NCBI GenBank assembly: GCA_050012175.1
Contig: JBEKHR010000023.1
Location: forward strand, 21,655-85,654
Direction: 5' to 3'
Length of the DNA: 64,000 bases
From: CAVROP01 sp050012175
GTDB lineage: Bacteria; Acidobacteriota; Terriglobia; UBA7540
Below the pieces are notes generated by a model. The model saw only the letters and a list, made by a program, of their open reading frames with translations, did not search any database and had not been told where the DNA came from. The position numbers were made by a program, and so were the translations under genes. Shown here piece after piece: positions 33,697 to 41,603 of the stretch (the first letter of the stretch is position 1; each line of letters begins with the position of its first letter).

Positions 33697-34206
33697 TCAC
33701 CACTCCCCCGCCTTGACCATCCTTCGGACCTGGCGCTTGATGGAGTCCCGCTTCAGCCTGCTCAGATGAGAGATGAAGAGCTTCCCTCCCAGGTGCTCGG
33801 CTTCGTGGCAAAAAGCCCGCGCGAGCAAGCCCTCGCCGGAAAGGGTGAATTCCGTGCCGCTGACATCCTGAGCGCGAACCGTGGCGCGCGACGGACGCGG
33901 CGTTTTGGCACGGAAATCCGGAAGGCTCAGGCAGCCTTCTTCTTCCACCTGCTCGCCCTCCGTGGCAATGATCTCCGGATTCACGAGCACCAATTTTGCA
34001 CTGGGTTCCTTGCCGCATGAAACGTCAATCACGCAGAGTTTCAATGAGATGCCAATCTGCGGAGCGGCAAGTCCCACGCCGTTGGCGGCGTACATGGTCT
34101 CGACCATATCAGCCACGAGCTTTTCCAGACTTCCGTCAAATTGGGTCACCGGCGCTGCAGGCCTCTCCAGCACCTCTTGACCGTACTTAACAATTGGATA
34201 AATCAT
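33697..34206 (-). CDS. def: Peptide deformylase
   Basis: A 169-residue metalloprotease-fold enzyme that removes the N-formyl group from new proteins. All three family motifs are present: GVGLAAPQIG, EGCLSLP (metal Cys) and the metal-binding HEAEH (in CHEAEHLGG). Its start codon overlaps the aroC stop in a TAATG arrangement, indicating translational coupling. The final residues lie beside the heptamer repeat. Confidence 0.97.
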   Translation of the reverse strand: MIYPIVKYGQEVLERPAAPVTQFDGSLEKLVADMVETMYAANGVGLAAPQIGISLKLCVIDVSCGKEPSAKLVLVNPEIIATEGEQVEEEGCLSLPDFRAKTPRPSRATVRAQDVSGTEFTLSGEGLLARAFCHEAEHLGGKLFISHLSRLKRDSIKRQVRRMVKAGEW

Positions 34207-35381
34207 TAGAACTGTCTCACTTGCTCCATATAGGCCAGAAAATTCCGCTTTGTTTCCCCCATCGAATCACCCCCAAATTTGTCGAGGAATGACCGGCTTA
34301 TCGTAAGGGCGAGCATTGCTTCACCGACAACGCCGGCAGCGGGCACCACGCACACGTCGGACCTCTCGTAAGCCGCCTTCACTGTCTCCTTGGTCGCGAA
34401 GTCCACAGACTCGAGGGGGCGACGCAACGTCGAGATGGGTTTCAGATAGCCCCGTACGACGATGTCTTCCCCGTTCGAAATCCCGCCTTCCAGCCCCCCA
34501 GCCCGGTTCGATTTGCGGGTGAAGCGAGATTTTTCTCGGTCGTAGCCGATTTCATCATGGACGCGGGACCCGGGGCTTGCAGCGCCCTCGATCCCGCCGC
34601 CGATTTCAACCGCCTTGACCGCCTGAATGGACATCAGCGCCTGAGCTAATTGCCCATCCAGGCGTTCATCCCACTGGGCAGATGAGCCAAGACCAGGCGG
34701 CACGCCATGGGCAATGACTTCGAAAGTCCCTCCCACGCTGTCGCGGGCTTCCAGAGCTTTGTCCACTTCTTCCTTCATGCGGGCTTCCACTGCCGGGTCT
34801 ACACATCCCAGCATGATGTCCTCAACCGCGCGAAGCGCCAGCACCTTTTGAAACGGAACCGACTCATCCTCGAGGACCACGCTTCCCACCGCAACCACAT
34901 GGCTGGCAACTTCGATGCCGAATTCTTTCAGGAAGAGTTTGGCAAGGGCGCCCGCAGCCACCCGCGCCGCAGTCTCACGCGCGCTCGCCCTTTCAAGCAC
35001 GTAGCGCGCCTCGGGGAAATTGTACTTAAGGCATCCCGCAAGGTCGGCATGCCCGGGACGTGGACGGGTGAGGGACTTATGCCTGGCTTGGGCTTCAGGA
35101 CTGTCCTCGACTGCCAAGGCCTCCTTCCAGTTCTCCCAGTCGTGGTTTGAAATCAGCAGAGTAATGGGTGAACCGATGGTCCGGCCGCGGCGAACCCCGG
35201 AGAGAAACTGAGCGGTATCTGATTCAATTTTCATCCGCCCCCCCCGCCCGTAACCTCCCTGCCGACGCTTGAGCTCTCTGTTTATGTAATCGAAGTCCAC
35301 GCACAGGCCCGCAGGCATTCCAGACAGGATCGCCACCAGGGCTTCCCCGTGCGATTCGCCAGCGGTTTGAAAACGTAACAT
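34206..35381 (-). CDS. aroC: Chorismate synthase
   Basis: A 391-residue FMN-dependent enzyme that forms chorismate from EPSP, the last step of the shikimate pathway. Signature segments: FQTAGESHGEALVAI at the start, RRQGGYGRGGRMKIESD, the SARETAARVAAGALAK-type motif (here ASARETAARVAAGALAK) and RAGGLEGGISNGEDIVVRGY. Length fits the family. It is the first gene of aroC-def-fmt-rsmB, overlapping def by one base. Confidence 0.97.
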   Translation of the reverse strand: MLRFQTAGESHGEALVAILSGMPAGLCVDFDYINRELKRRQGGYGRGGRMKIESDTAQFLSGVRRGRTIGSPITLLISNHDWENWKEALAVEDSPEAQARHKSLTRPRPGHADLAGCLKYNFPEARYVLERASARETAARVAAGALAKLFLKEFGIEVASHVVAVGSVVLEDESVPFQKVLALRAVEDIMLGCVDPAVEARMKEEVDKALEARDSVGGTFEVIAHGVPPGLGSSAQWDERLDGQLAQALMSIQAVKAVEIGGGIEGAASPGSRVHDEIGYDREKSRFTRKSNRAGGLEGGISNGEDIVVRGYLKPISTLRRPLESVDFATKETVKAAYERSDVCVVPAAGVVGEAMLALTISRSFLDKFGGDSMGETKRNFLAYMEQVRQF

Positions 35382-35542
35382 CGCCTCACTTTAACGTTCC
35401 GTTAGGAAACGTCTCCACTCTGCTAATATTAACGAAAATGGGCGACCCGGTCAAAAGTCGGGGCTTCGCTTTGCGCCAGAATTCTCATTCTCGCAGGCCG
35501 CTGAAAAACATGATTTACCTACCGGCAGACCTCCGGCCGAAC

Positions 35543-35548
35543 TATAAT
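35543..35548 (+). promoter_or_regulatory. Possible -10 element (TATAAT)
   Basis: A perfect TATAAT lies upstream of the phosphoesterase gene in the 35382-35700 gap. No good -35 hexamer was found at 16-18 bp, so it is tentative. The rest of this gap holds a short AACGTTCC/GGAAACGT inverted repeat near 35393-35412 and nothing else recognisable. Confidence 0.3.
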
Positions 35549-35700
35549 GGGGCTTGCTGCGGATGTTTGCCAAATATAGTGACGGGCATTGGTTGTAACC
35601 CCGTATGTCGCAGCGCACCGTGTGGCCCGGCGGTTTTTTTGCTGCCGCGAAAACGCCACGGCCAGCTCGGCAGGCACGAGCGCTGCGTAGGAATCCGGTC

Positions 35701-36447
35701 TTGCGCTATCTTCTCCTCAGCGACATACACTCGAATCTGGAAGCGCTGGAGGTGTGCCTCGAGCTGGCGCAGGGAAAGTACGAGCAAGTGTTGTGCCTAG
35801 GCGATCTGGTCGGTTACGGTCCCGACCCCAATGCCGTCATTGAAAAGATAAGGCCCCTGGCCTCGATCATCATTCGCGGCAATCACGATAAGGCTTGTTC
35901 GGGCCACACCGTCGCCGCGCAATTCAATCCCCTGGCGCGTCTTGCCACCGAGTGGACTCGGAAGGAGCTCACGCCCGAGCATTTTGGTTTCCTTCACTCC
36001 CTTCCCGCCGGCCCGGTCCAACTGGACGGCTTTCAAATTGTTCACGGCTCTCCACTCGATGAAGATAATTACATCCTCGGGCCGGGCGAAGCATTCCCCT
36101 TGCTCAGGAGCCCGGAAACTCGGACCGTTTGCTTCGGCCACACGCACCGTCAGGGCGGATTCATGATTTCCCCCCAGGCACGCTTTCAATCCATCCGCCT
36201 CCCATTAAAGAAAGACGGGCTGATCCTCGCTTTCCCCCTGGAAGACCAGGGCCGCTATCTGGTCAACCCCGGATCAATCGGGCAACCCCGGGATGGTGAT
36301 TGGCGCGCCGCTTTCGCTATCTTTGATTCCGGGCAACACACGGTCGAGTACTTCCGCACTTCCTATGACCTGCCCAGGACGCAAGCGAAAATGCGGAAGG
36401 CAGGTTTGCCACAACTGCTCATCCAGCGGCTCGAACACGGCCGCTGA
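35701..36447 (+). CDS. Calcineurin-like metallophosphoesterase
   Basis: About 248 residues from a TTG at 35701 (RYLLLSDIHSNLEALEVCLE), preceded by AGGAA at suitable distance. The frame is open to an ATG at 35605, but the extra N-terminus is Arg/Ala-rich and lies before the conserved fold. The dimetal motifs are DIHSN, GDLVGYGPDPN, GNHD, VHGS and GHTH, defining the YfcE/MJ0936-like phosphodiesterase group. C-terminal LVNPGSIGQPRDGDWRAAFAI is also typical. Substrate unknown. Confidence 0.88.
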   Translation: MRYLLLSDIHSNLEALEVCLELAQGKYEQVLCLGDLVGYGPDPNAVIEKIRPLASIIIRGNHDKACSGHTVAAQFNPLARLATEWTRKELTPEHFGFLHSLPAGPVQLDGFQIVHGSPLDEDNYILGPGEAFPLLRSPETRTVCFGHTHRQGGFMISPQARFQSIRLPLKKDGLILAFPLEDQGRYLVNPGSIGQPRDGDWRAAFAIFDSGQHTVEYFRTSYDLPRTQAKMRKAGLPQLLIQRLEHGR

Positions 36448-36451
36448 GCTT

Positions 36452-36558
36452 TAAGTCGAAAGTCGAAGGTCGAAAGTCGGGAAGTTCGACTCCTCGACTC
36501 TCGACTCCTCGACTTGTAAACAAAGCGAGATTCCTCGCTTCGCTCGGAATGACAGGCT
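36452..36558. repeat. Heptamer hairpin plus dispersed GGAATGACA repeat
   Basis: Left arm 36452-36479 (TAAGTCG, AAAGTCG, AAGGTCG, AAAGTCG) and right arm 36489-36518 (ACTCCTCG, ACTCTCG, ACTCCTCG, ACTTG) are inverted. At 36526-36556 follows GCGAGATTCCTCGCTTCGCT then CGGAATGACAGG, a second repeat type also seen at 37143-37168. Confidence 0.75.
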
Positions 36559-36581
36559 ACCAGAGGAGTCCCGCGAGGGCC

Positions 36582-37049
36582 TCAGAATTGCACATAGACG
36601 GGCGTCATGGTTGGAGCTGCCTGGTTCCAGTCCGCAGGTATGTGCTCGAAGGTGACGCGGAACGCCCTGCTTTCACCCGGCTTGAGGGGTGGTGCGCGCT
36701 CGCTCACGGGATGCGCCCTCTCGCGCAGGATCACCTGGCTGAGCATGTCCACGAAGGTCAGATCCAGATCCAGCCTCCGCACGGTTTTCGTCCCCGCGTT
36801 CTTCACCCGTGCGTCCAGGTAAGTCACGCTATCCCCAAGAAAATTCTGCGCCGCGCTCATGTGCAAGTCGGTGAATTCGAGTTGGCGGAAGTAGGCCTTC
36901 TGCTCCTCGGTCGGCATAGCGTCGGCGGAGTACTGGGTGGCGCCGTGTGAATGCCAAAAGAACACGACGACGGCAAGGAGCGCCAACATCGCGGCCCCAA
37001 CAATTAGGATTATGCGAAGTGTTGAAATGCCTTGGTCTTTGAATCGCAT
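36582..37049 (-). CDS. Membrane-anchored protein of unknown function
   Basis: A 155-residue protein with one N-terminal membrane helix (LRIILIVGAAMLALLAVVVF) and a periplasmic beta-sandwich-like domain: LEFTDLHMSAAQNFLGDSVT, YLDARVKNAGTKTVRRLDLD, LKPGESRAFRVTFEHIPADW. The pattern resembles DUF2393/FxLYD-type proteins, common in Acidobacteriota, but assignment is tentative. Heptamer hairpins flank it on both sides. Confidence 0.7.
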   Translation of the reverse strand: MRFKDQGISTLRIILIVGAAMLALLAVVVFFWHSHGATQYSADAMPTEEQKAYFRQLEFTDLHMSAAQNFLGDSVTYLDARVKNAGTKTVRRLDLDLTFVDMLSQVILRERAHPVSERAPPLKPGESRAFRVTFEHIPADWNQAAPTMTPVYVQF

Positions 37050-37064
37050 CGTCGAAGTGTGTGT

Positions 37065-37168
37065 ACAAGTCGAGAAGTCGAGGGTCGAAGAGTCGAACTT
37101 ATCGACCCTTGACTCCTCGACACTCGACTTCTCGACTTGTAAATCCTCGCTTCGGTCGGAATGACAGC
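37065..37168. repeat. Long heptamer-built hairpin and dispersed repeat
   Basis: A 76-bp palindrome (37065-37140) begins ACAAGTCGAGAAGTCGAG and ends with its exact reverse complement CTCGACTTCTCGACTTGT; the interior pairs imperfectly. The 7-bp unit is GTCGAGA/GTCGAAG. It is followed at 37143-37168 by a copy of the TCCTCGCTTCGGTCGGAATG repeat. Confidence 0.85.
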
Positions 37169-37175
37169 GCTCGGG

Positions 37176-38522
37176 TCAGGTCCCGGCCACAGTCAGGCCG
37201 GAAATCAGCAAGGTAGGAGAGGCAAGGGCGCTCCGGAACTCCAGGTCTGAGCCCACCATTTCGATGCGAGTCAGCATCTCAGCAAGGTTGCCCGCAATGG
37301 TGACTTCTTCGACTGGGTAGGCAAGCTCCCCCCTCTCGATCCACATCCCGGCAGCCCCGCGCGAATAATCCCCGGTCACCGTGTTTACCCCAAAGCCAAT
37401 CAGGTCCGTCACGTAAAACCCGCTCTTCACGGAGTGCACAATTTCTTCCGGGGAATAAGGGCCAGCCGGCATGTAGAAATTCTTGAGCCCCACGCCGGGC
37501 GGGCCCGCGATCCCGCGCGAAGCATTGCCGGTGGTCTGCAAATTCAGTTTCCGAGCCGTGTAACAATTCAACAGGTAGTTCTGAAGGACACCCTTTTCAA
37601 CAACCGGTGTAATGGAAGAAGGTATTCCCTCTCCGTCAAAAGGACGCGAACCGAAGCCGCCAGGGCGCAACCCATCATCCAGGACGGTGACGTTTTCGTT
37701 GGCCACCGTCTGACCCAGCTTGCCGGTCAGGAATGATGCGCTGCGATAAATCGCGTCCCCGCGCACGGCGTCGAACAAATGGCCCAGCAGGGAGCGGGCC
37801 GTCTCCGGATCAAAGACCACGGGCACCTGGCAGGTTGAAACCTTGCGCGCTCCAAGCTTGCGCAAGACACGCTGCGCAGCTTTCTTACCTACCGCTTCAG
37901 GGGTTTCAAGCGCTGCCGCGCCCCGCGCCACCGAATACCAGTAGTCCCGCTGCATGCCCCCGTCCTGCTGGGCGATCGGCGACACGGACAGGGCACAATA
38001 AGATGAGCGGTAACTCCCCGCGAAGCCCAGCGAGTTGGCGTAGGCCATCGTCCCCTGGCTCGCCTCGAACCACGCGCCCTCGGAGTTTTGAATCCTCGCG
38101 TCGGCCCCCAGCGCAGCCTCCTCGGCGCGACGCGCCAATTGGATCCGGTCTTCGATGGATAGCGATTCAACATCGCTCGAAAAAAGAGCGAGGTCGCCGG
38201 GATAGCATCCCAATTGGCTTGCTTCAGGAAGACCGCTTGCCGGGTCTTCGGAAGTCACCTTGGCCATGGCAATGGTCCGTTCCACAAGCCGCCCGAGCGA
38301 CGGGTCCGAAAAATCGCTTGAAAAGGAACTGGCGCTTCGGATTCCGAGCAAGACGCGCAATCCCAACGCCTTCGAGGCCGCCTCCTTCAGGCTTTCGATC
38401 TTTCCCAACCTTAAGGTGGTGGAGAATTCATCCGCTTCGCGCACCACGACGTCGGCAGAGGTAGCGCCCGCGCGCTTTGCCCGATCCACCAATTCGCTAG
38501 CGATTTGTTCGAGACCAATCAT
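37176..38522 (-). CDS. pmbA: TldE/PmbA family protein
   Basis: A 448-residue TldE-like partner of TldD. The N-terminal SADVVVREADEFSTTLRLGK, central VVFDPETARSLLGHLFDAVR and C-terminal GVNTVTGDYSRGAAGMWIERG are family hallmarks. TldE lacks the HExxxH zinc motif and forms a heterodimer with TldD that degrades unfolded or modified peptides (microcin B17, CcdA). The two genes lie in tandem, separated by a heptamer hairpin of about 140 bp. Confidence 0.94.
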   Translation of the reverse strand: MIGLEQIASELVDRAKRAGATSADVVVREADEFSTTLRLGKIESLKEAASKALGLRVLLGIRSASSFSSDFSDPSLGRLVERTIAMAKVTSEDPASGLPEASQLGCYPGDLALFSSDVESLSIEDRIQLARRAEEAALGADARIQNSEGAWFEASQGTMAYANSLGFAGSYRSSYCALSVSPIAQQDGGMQRDYWYSVARGAAALETPEAVGKKAAQRVLRKLGARKVSTCQVPVVFDPETARSLLGHLFDAVRGDAIYRSASFLTGKLGQTVANENVTVLDDGLRPGGFGSRPFDGEGIPSSITPVVEKGVLQNYLLNCYTARKLNLQTTGNASRGIAGPPGVGLKNFYMPAGPYSPEEIVHSVKSGFYVTDLIGFGVNTVTGDYSRGAAGMWIERGELAYPVEEVTIAGNLAEMLTRIEMVGSDLEFRSALASPTLLISGLTVAGT

Positions 38523-38523
38523 A

Positions 38524-38657
38524 AGAATGGTGAATAGTAAATGGTGAATAGTGAATTGTGACTTGCGGACGCAGAGTTTGCTTTTTGCGCCGTGCCCGAG
38601 GCTTCTGAGGGCTACGTTTCCTCAATTTACTATTCACTATTCAGAATTTACCATTTT
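38524..38657. repeat. Heptanucleotide repeat with inverted arms
   Basis: Left arm 38524-38558 (AGAATGG, TGAATAG, TAAATGG, TGAATAG, TGAATTG) and right arm 38623-38657 (CAATTTA, CTATTCA, CTATTCA, GAATTTA, CCATTTT) are reverse complements around a 64-bp loop. It fills the tldD-tldE gap. Confidence 0.85.
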
Positions 38658-38662
38658 TGCCG

Positions 38663-40117
38663 TCACTGAAATGACTGCAATTTCCCAAAGGACGTTCCCC
38701 CCACCGTCAGGCGGCTTACTTTGATGGTGGGAATGCCGACACCCACCGGGACGCTCTGGCCGTCCTTCCCGCAAGTACCAATTCCCGGGTCGAGCTTCAG
38801 ATCGTTCCCCACGGCGGTCACGCGTGTCAGCACTGTCGGGCCATCGCCAATCAGCGTGGCGCCTTTCACAGGCGTCGTCACTTGGCCATCTTCGATCAGA
38901 TACGCTTCCGAGGCGGAAAAGACGAACTTCCCATTTGTAATGTCAACCTGCCCTCCGCCAAAAGATACCGCGTAAAGACCACGCTTTACCGAACGGAGGA
39001 TATCCTGCGGATCGTCGTTCCCGGCCAGCATGTAGGTATTGGTCATGCGCGGCATCGGAATGTGCTCGTAGCTCTCGCGTCTGCCGTTCCCCGTCCTGGT
39101 GGTTTTCAGGATGCCGGCGCTCAGCTTATCTTCGAGATAGCCACGCAGAATCCCCTTCTCAATCAGCACTGTCTTCTGCGTCGGCTCGCCCTCATCGTCC
39201 ACATTCAGCGAACCACGCCGGGCGGGGATGGTTCCGTCATCGACCACGGTGCACAGTTCGGAAGCCACGCGCTGTCCGATGCGGCCGCTGAAGGCGGAAA
39301 TCCCTTTGCGGTTGAAATCTGCCTCGAGCCCGTGCCCGATGGCCTCGTGCAGCAGGATGCCCGGCCAGCCTGGTCCCAACACGACTTCCATCTCGCCGGC
39401 CGGCGCCTCGCGGGCCGCGAGCTGAACGATGGCCTGCCGCGCCGCCTCGCCAGCAAAATACTCCGGAGAACGCTCGCCGCGGAAGAATTCCAGACCCACC
39501 CGACCCCCGCCCCCGCTCGACCCCGACTGCAACTTGCTTCCGTCTTTGGCGATGGTAAAGACTCCCAGTCGTACCAACGGCTGGAAATCGGTCACCACGC
39601 GACCATCTGAACCCGCAATCAGCACGTGGCGAATCTGGTCTCCAAAGCTGACGCGAACCTCTTTGATGCGCGAGTCGTAAGCGCGCGCCGCGCGGTCCGC
39701 GCTTAACACCAGCTCCAGCTTTTCAGCGAGCTCGCGTTCCGTGGCCGGCGACGTCACCGGATAAAAGTTGTGGGCGTTCTCAACCGTGCTCAAGCCAACG
39801 CTGGAAACGTGCGCAGGACCGCTGGCAATTCGTGCCGCGATCTTCGCCGCCTTAAGAATTCTCTCCGGCGCAAGGTCATCCGTGTAACCATAGCCCGTCT
39901 GCTCGCCCGCCAGTACGCGGATGCCGCAGCCCATAGAAATGCCTTCCGTAGCAGTCTTGACCAGCGATTCGTCCAGGAGGATGGACGAGGTCGTAGTATG
40001 TTCAAAATATAGGTCGGCATAGTCTCCCCCCTCCGAAAGCGCCGTCGCCAGATATCGCGAGAGGCCAGCTTCTGTCAACCCGTAGCGGTCGAAAAAAAAG
40101 CGTTCAGGATTCCCCAT
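38663..40117 (-). CDS. tldD: Metallopeptidase TldD
   Basis: A 484-residue catalytic subunit of the TldD/TldE protease from ATG 40117 (MGNPERFFFDRYGL). The zinc motif HEAIGHGLEAD (HExxxH) is intact, preceded by VVLGPGWPGILL. Other signatures are the glycine-rich SGSSGGGGRVGLEFF and QVDITNGKFVFSASEAYLIE. An upstream extension of 45 codons is open but Gly/Arg-rich and unlike the family. It is upstream of tldE on the same strand. Confidence 0.95.
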   Translation of the reverse strand: MGNPERFFFDRYGLTEAGLSRYLATALSEGGDYADLYFEHTTTSSILLDESLVKTATEGISMGCGIRVLAGEQTGYGYTDDLAPERILKAAKIAARIASGPAHVSSVGLSTVENAHNFYPVTSPATERELAEKLELVLSADRAARAYDSRIKEVRVSFGDQIRHVLIAGSDGRVVTDFQPLVRLGVFTIAKDGSKLQSGSSGGGGRVGLEFFRGERSPEYFAGEAARQAIVQLAAREAPAGEMEVVLGPGWPGILLHEAIGHGLEADFNRKGISAFSGRIGQRVASELCTVVDDGTIPARRGSLNVDDEGEPTQKTVLIEKGILRGYLEDKLSAGILKTTRTGNGRRESYEHIPMPRMTNTYMLAGNDDPQDILRSVKRGLYAVSFGGGQVDITNGKFVFSASEAYLIEDGQVTTPVKGATLIGDGPTVLTRVTAVGNDLKLDPGIGTCGKDGQSVPVGVGIPTIKVSRLTVGGTSFGKLQSFQ

Positions 40118-40875
40118 GCTTCGTTGTCGTACCGCCGCCGCTTGCCCCGGCCTGCCGTGGGTCCCGGCGGCATCCTTACCCCCTGGCTGAGACTTGAGCC
40201 GTACATTCAGGTGATCGAGGGATTGACCGAACCTTGAACCTAACATACGCACCCAAGCGTGTCAATTTTTGCCCGCCAGCCGGGTGTGCGACATAAAAGT
40301 GGGGGTCCTGCCGCTGGTGCATGACATATTTGTGAAAGCTTGCGGCGGCAGCAGGGTGGTCCGGAGCCCGCCTAGCGGGCGATAGAACTTAGCCCAGGGC
40401 GCTAGCCCTGGGAAACCAAGCCCCAGCGCCGGTCAAGCCCCGGAAGGGGCGGCAGAACCAAGGAGAGTTCCCGCGTCGAAACCTTTTCTTTCGCCCCGCT
40501 GGGGCTCCCGCGAACCAGAGGGCTTTCTGGACCCAGGGCTGGCGCCCTGGGCTAAGTTCTTTCGGCCCTGCGGGCCTTTGCCCTTGCACACCAGTACGTT
40601 CAGAAGCGTGCAACAAATCAAGAAAAATGCCCTGACCTCCACTTCTACGTCGCGCACCCCCGACAGCCCGCCCGCCAGGCGGTCAGGTTTCGGCCGTTCA
40701 GCGGGTCATCGAGCACGCAAGCCATCCACCGCCTGCGAACTTCGGACCGCATCCCTTCGACTGCCGCCCAGGGCGGTAAGCGAAAGTCGGTACAGGGTAC
40801 AGGGCCACCAACAACCATAAAATCCAAATTGGCGGACGGAAGACAAGGAACAGGATCACAAACGCTGGGGGCAAG
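40118..40875. other. Gene-free gap with palindromic repeat
   Basis: The 758-bp gap between higA and tldD contains the TIR-bounded element at 40385-40559. The remainder (40118-40384 and 40580-40875) shows no believable gene, only a possible two-unit GGTACAG repeat near 40792-40805. Confidence 0.6.
40385..40559. repeat. MITE-like element with 28-bp terminal inverted repeats
   Basis: The left end GAACTTAGCCCAGGGCGCTA (continuing GCCCTGGG, 40385-40412) matches the right end 40532-40559 in inverted orientation with one mismatch. Each end is itself a hairpin (CCCAGGGC/GCCCTGGG). A similar CCCAGGGCTGGCGCCCTGGG unit is in the kdpB-kdpC element. Confidence 0.8.
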
Positions 40876-41178
40876 TTAGACGGAAGCTTCCAAGGGCTGC
40901 ACGTCCCGAGCAATCTTTTCCGCCTGCTCGTCTTCCGCCATTTCAAGGTCATAGCGAACCTGGAGGTTCATCCAGAAGACCGGCGTGGTTTTGAAATATC
41001 GTCCGAGGCGCAGGGCGGTATCCGTCGTAATGGCGCGGCGCTGGTGGACAATCTCAGCAATCCGTGTCACCGGCACGCGCAGGTCCAACGCCAGCTTGTT
41101 CATGCTGAGGCCGAGCGGCCTCATGAACTCCTCGCGCAGAATCTCGCCCGGATGCACGGGCTTTAGTTTCCTGGCCAT
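40876..41178 (-). CDS. higA: HigA family antitoxin
   Basis: A 100-residue Cro/XRE-type helix-turn-helix protein. The opening HPGEILREEFMRPLGLSMNK and the recognition region LDLRVPVTRIAEIVHQRRAI, followed by TALRLGRYFKTTPVFWMNLQ, are diagnostic of HigA antitoxins, which neutralise HigB and repress their own operon. The reading frame is intact. AGGAGG lies upstream, in the 9-bp gap to the toxin gene. The partner higB appears frameshifted, so higA may be a remnant or act alone. Confidence 0.93.
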   Translation of the reverse strand: MARKLKPVHPGEILREEFMRPLGLSMNKLALDLRVPVTRIAEIVHQRRAITTDTALRLGRYFKTTPVFWMNLQVRYDLEMAEDEQAEKIARDVQPLEASV

Positions 41179-41187
41179 CCTAGCCTC

Positions 41188-41470
41188 CTAGTGGTAGTCC
41201 GTGATTTCAACGTCGTAGGCGTCGCCCTCCTGCCAGGCAAAACAAATCCGCCACTGATCGTTGATCCGAATACTGTATTGCCCCTCGCGGTCCCCGCGCA
41301 GCCGTTCCAGGCGGTTGCCGGGGAGCACCGCGAGAATCCGCAGATCGTTGGCCGTCCCGCTGTGCGGGATCGAGCTTCCGAAGAGCCGAGCGCTCGATGG
41401 CGCGGAACTTCCGGCTGGGCTGGCGATGAAAGAGCCGCTCCGTCTCGTCGGACCGGAAGGACTTGATCAC
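41188..41470 (-). pseudogene. higB: HigB/RelE family toxin, frameshifted
   Basis: From GTG 41470 the N-terminal half reads IKSFRSDETERLFHRQPSRK then FRAIERSALRKLD, a typical HigB start. After about RKLDPAQRDG the HigB-like sequence continues in another frame: ANDLRILAVLPGNRLERLRG, DREGQYSIRINDQWRICFAW, QEGDAYDVEITDYH, ending at TAG 41188-41190. So a one-base frame change lies near 41345-41365. HigB toxins are ribosome-dependent mRNA interferases; a shift at this place would remove the catalytic C-terminal half. A sequencing error cannot be excluded. Confidence 0.75.
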
Positions 41471-41603
41471 CTCCCCAGCCTATAACGCACTGCGTTAAAT
41501 GTCAACCAGTACAGAAGGGTATTGTCCACCAGCCAGGGGTAGTGGGGTCTTTTAGCTTGAAAGACTCTCTTGCTGAAGTCCGGGCCAGCCGATAGTATTA
41601 TTG

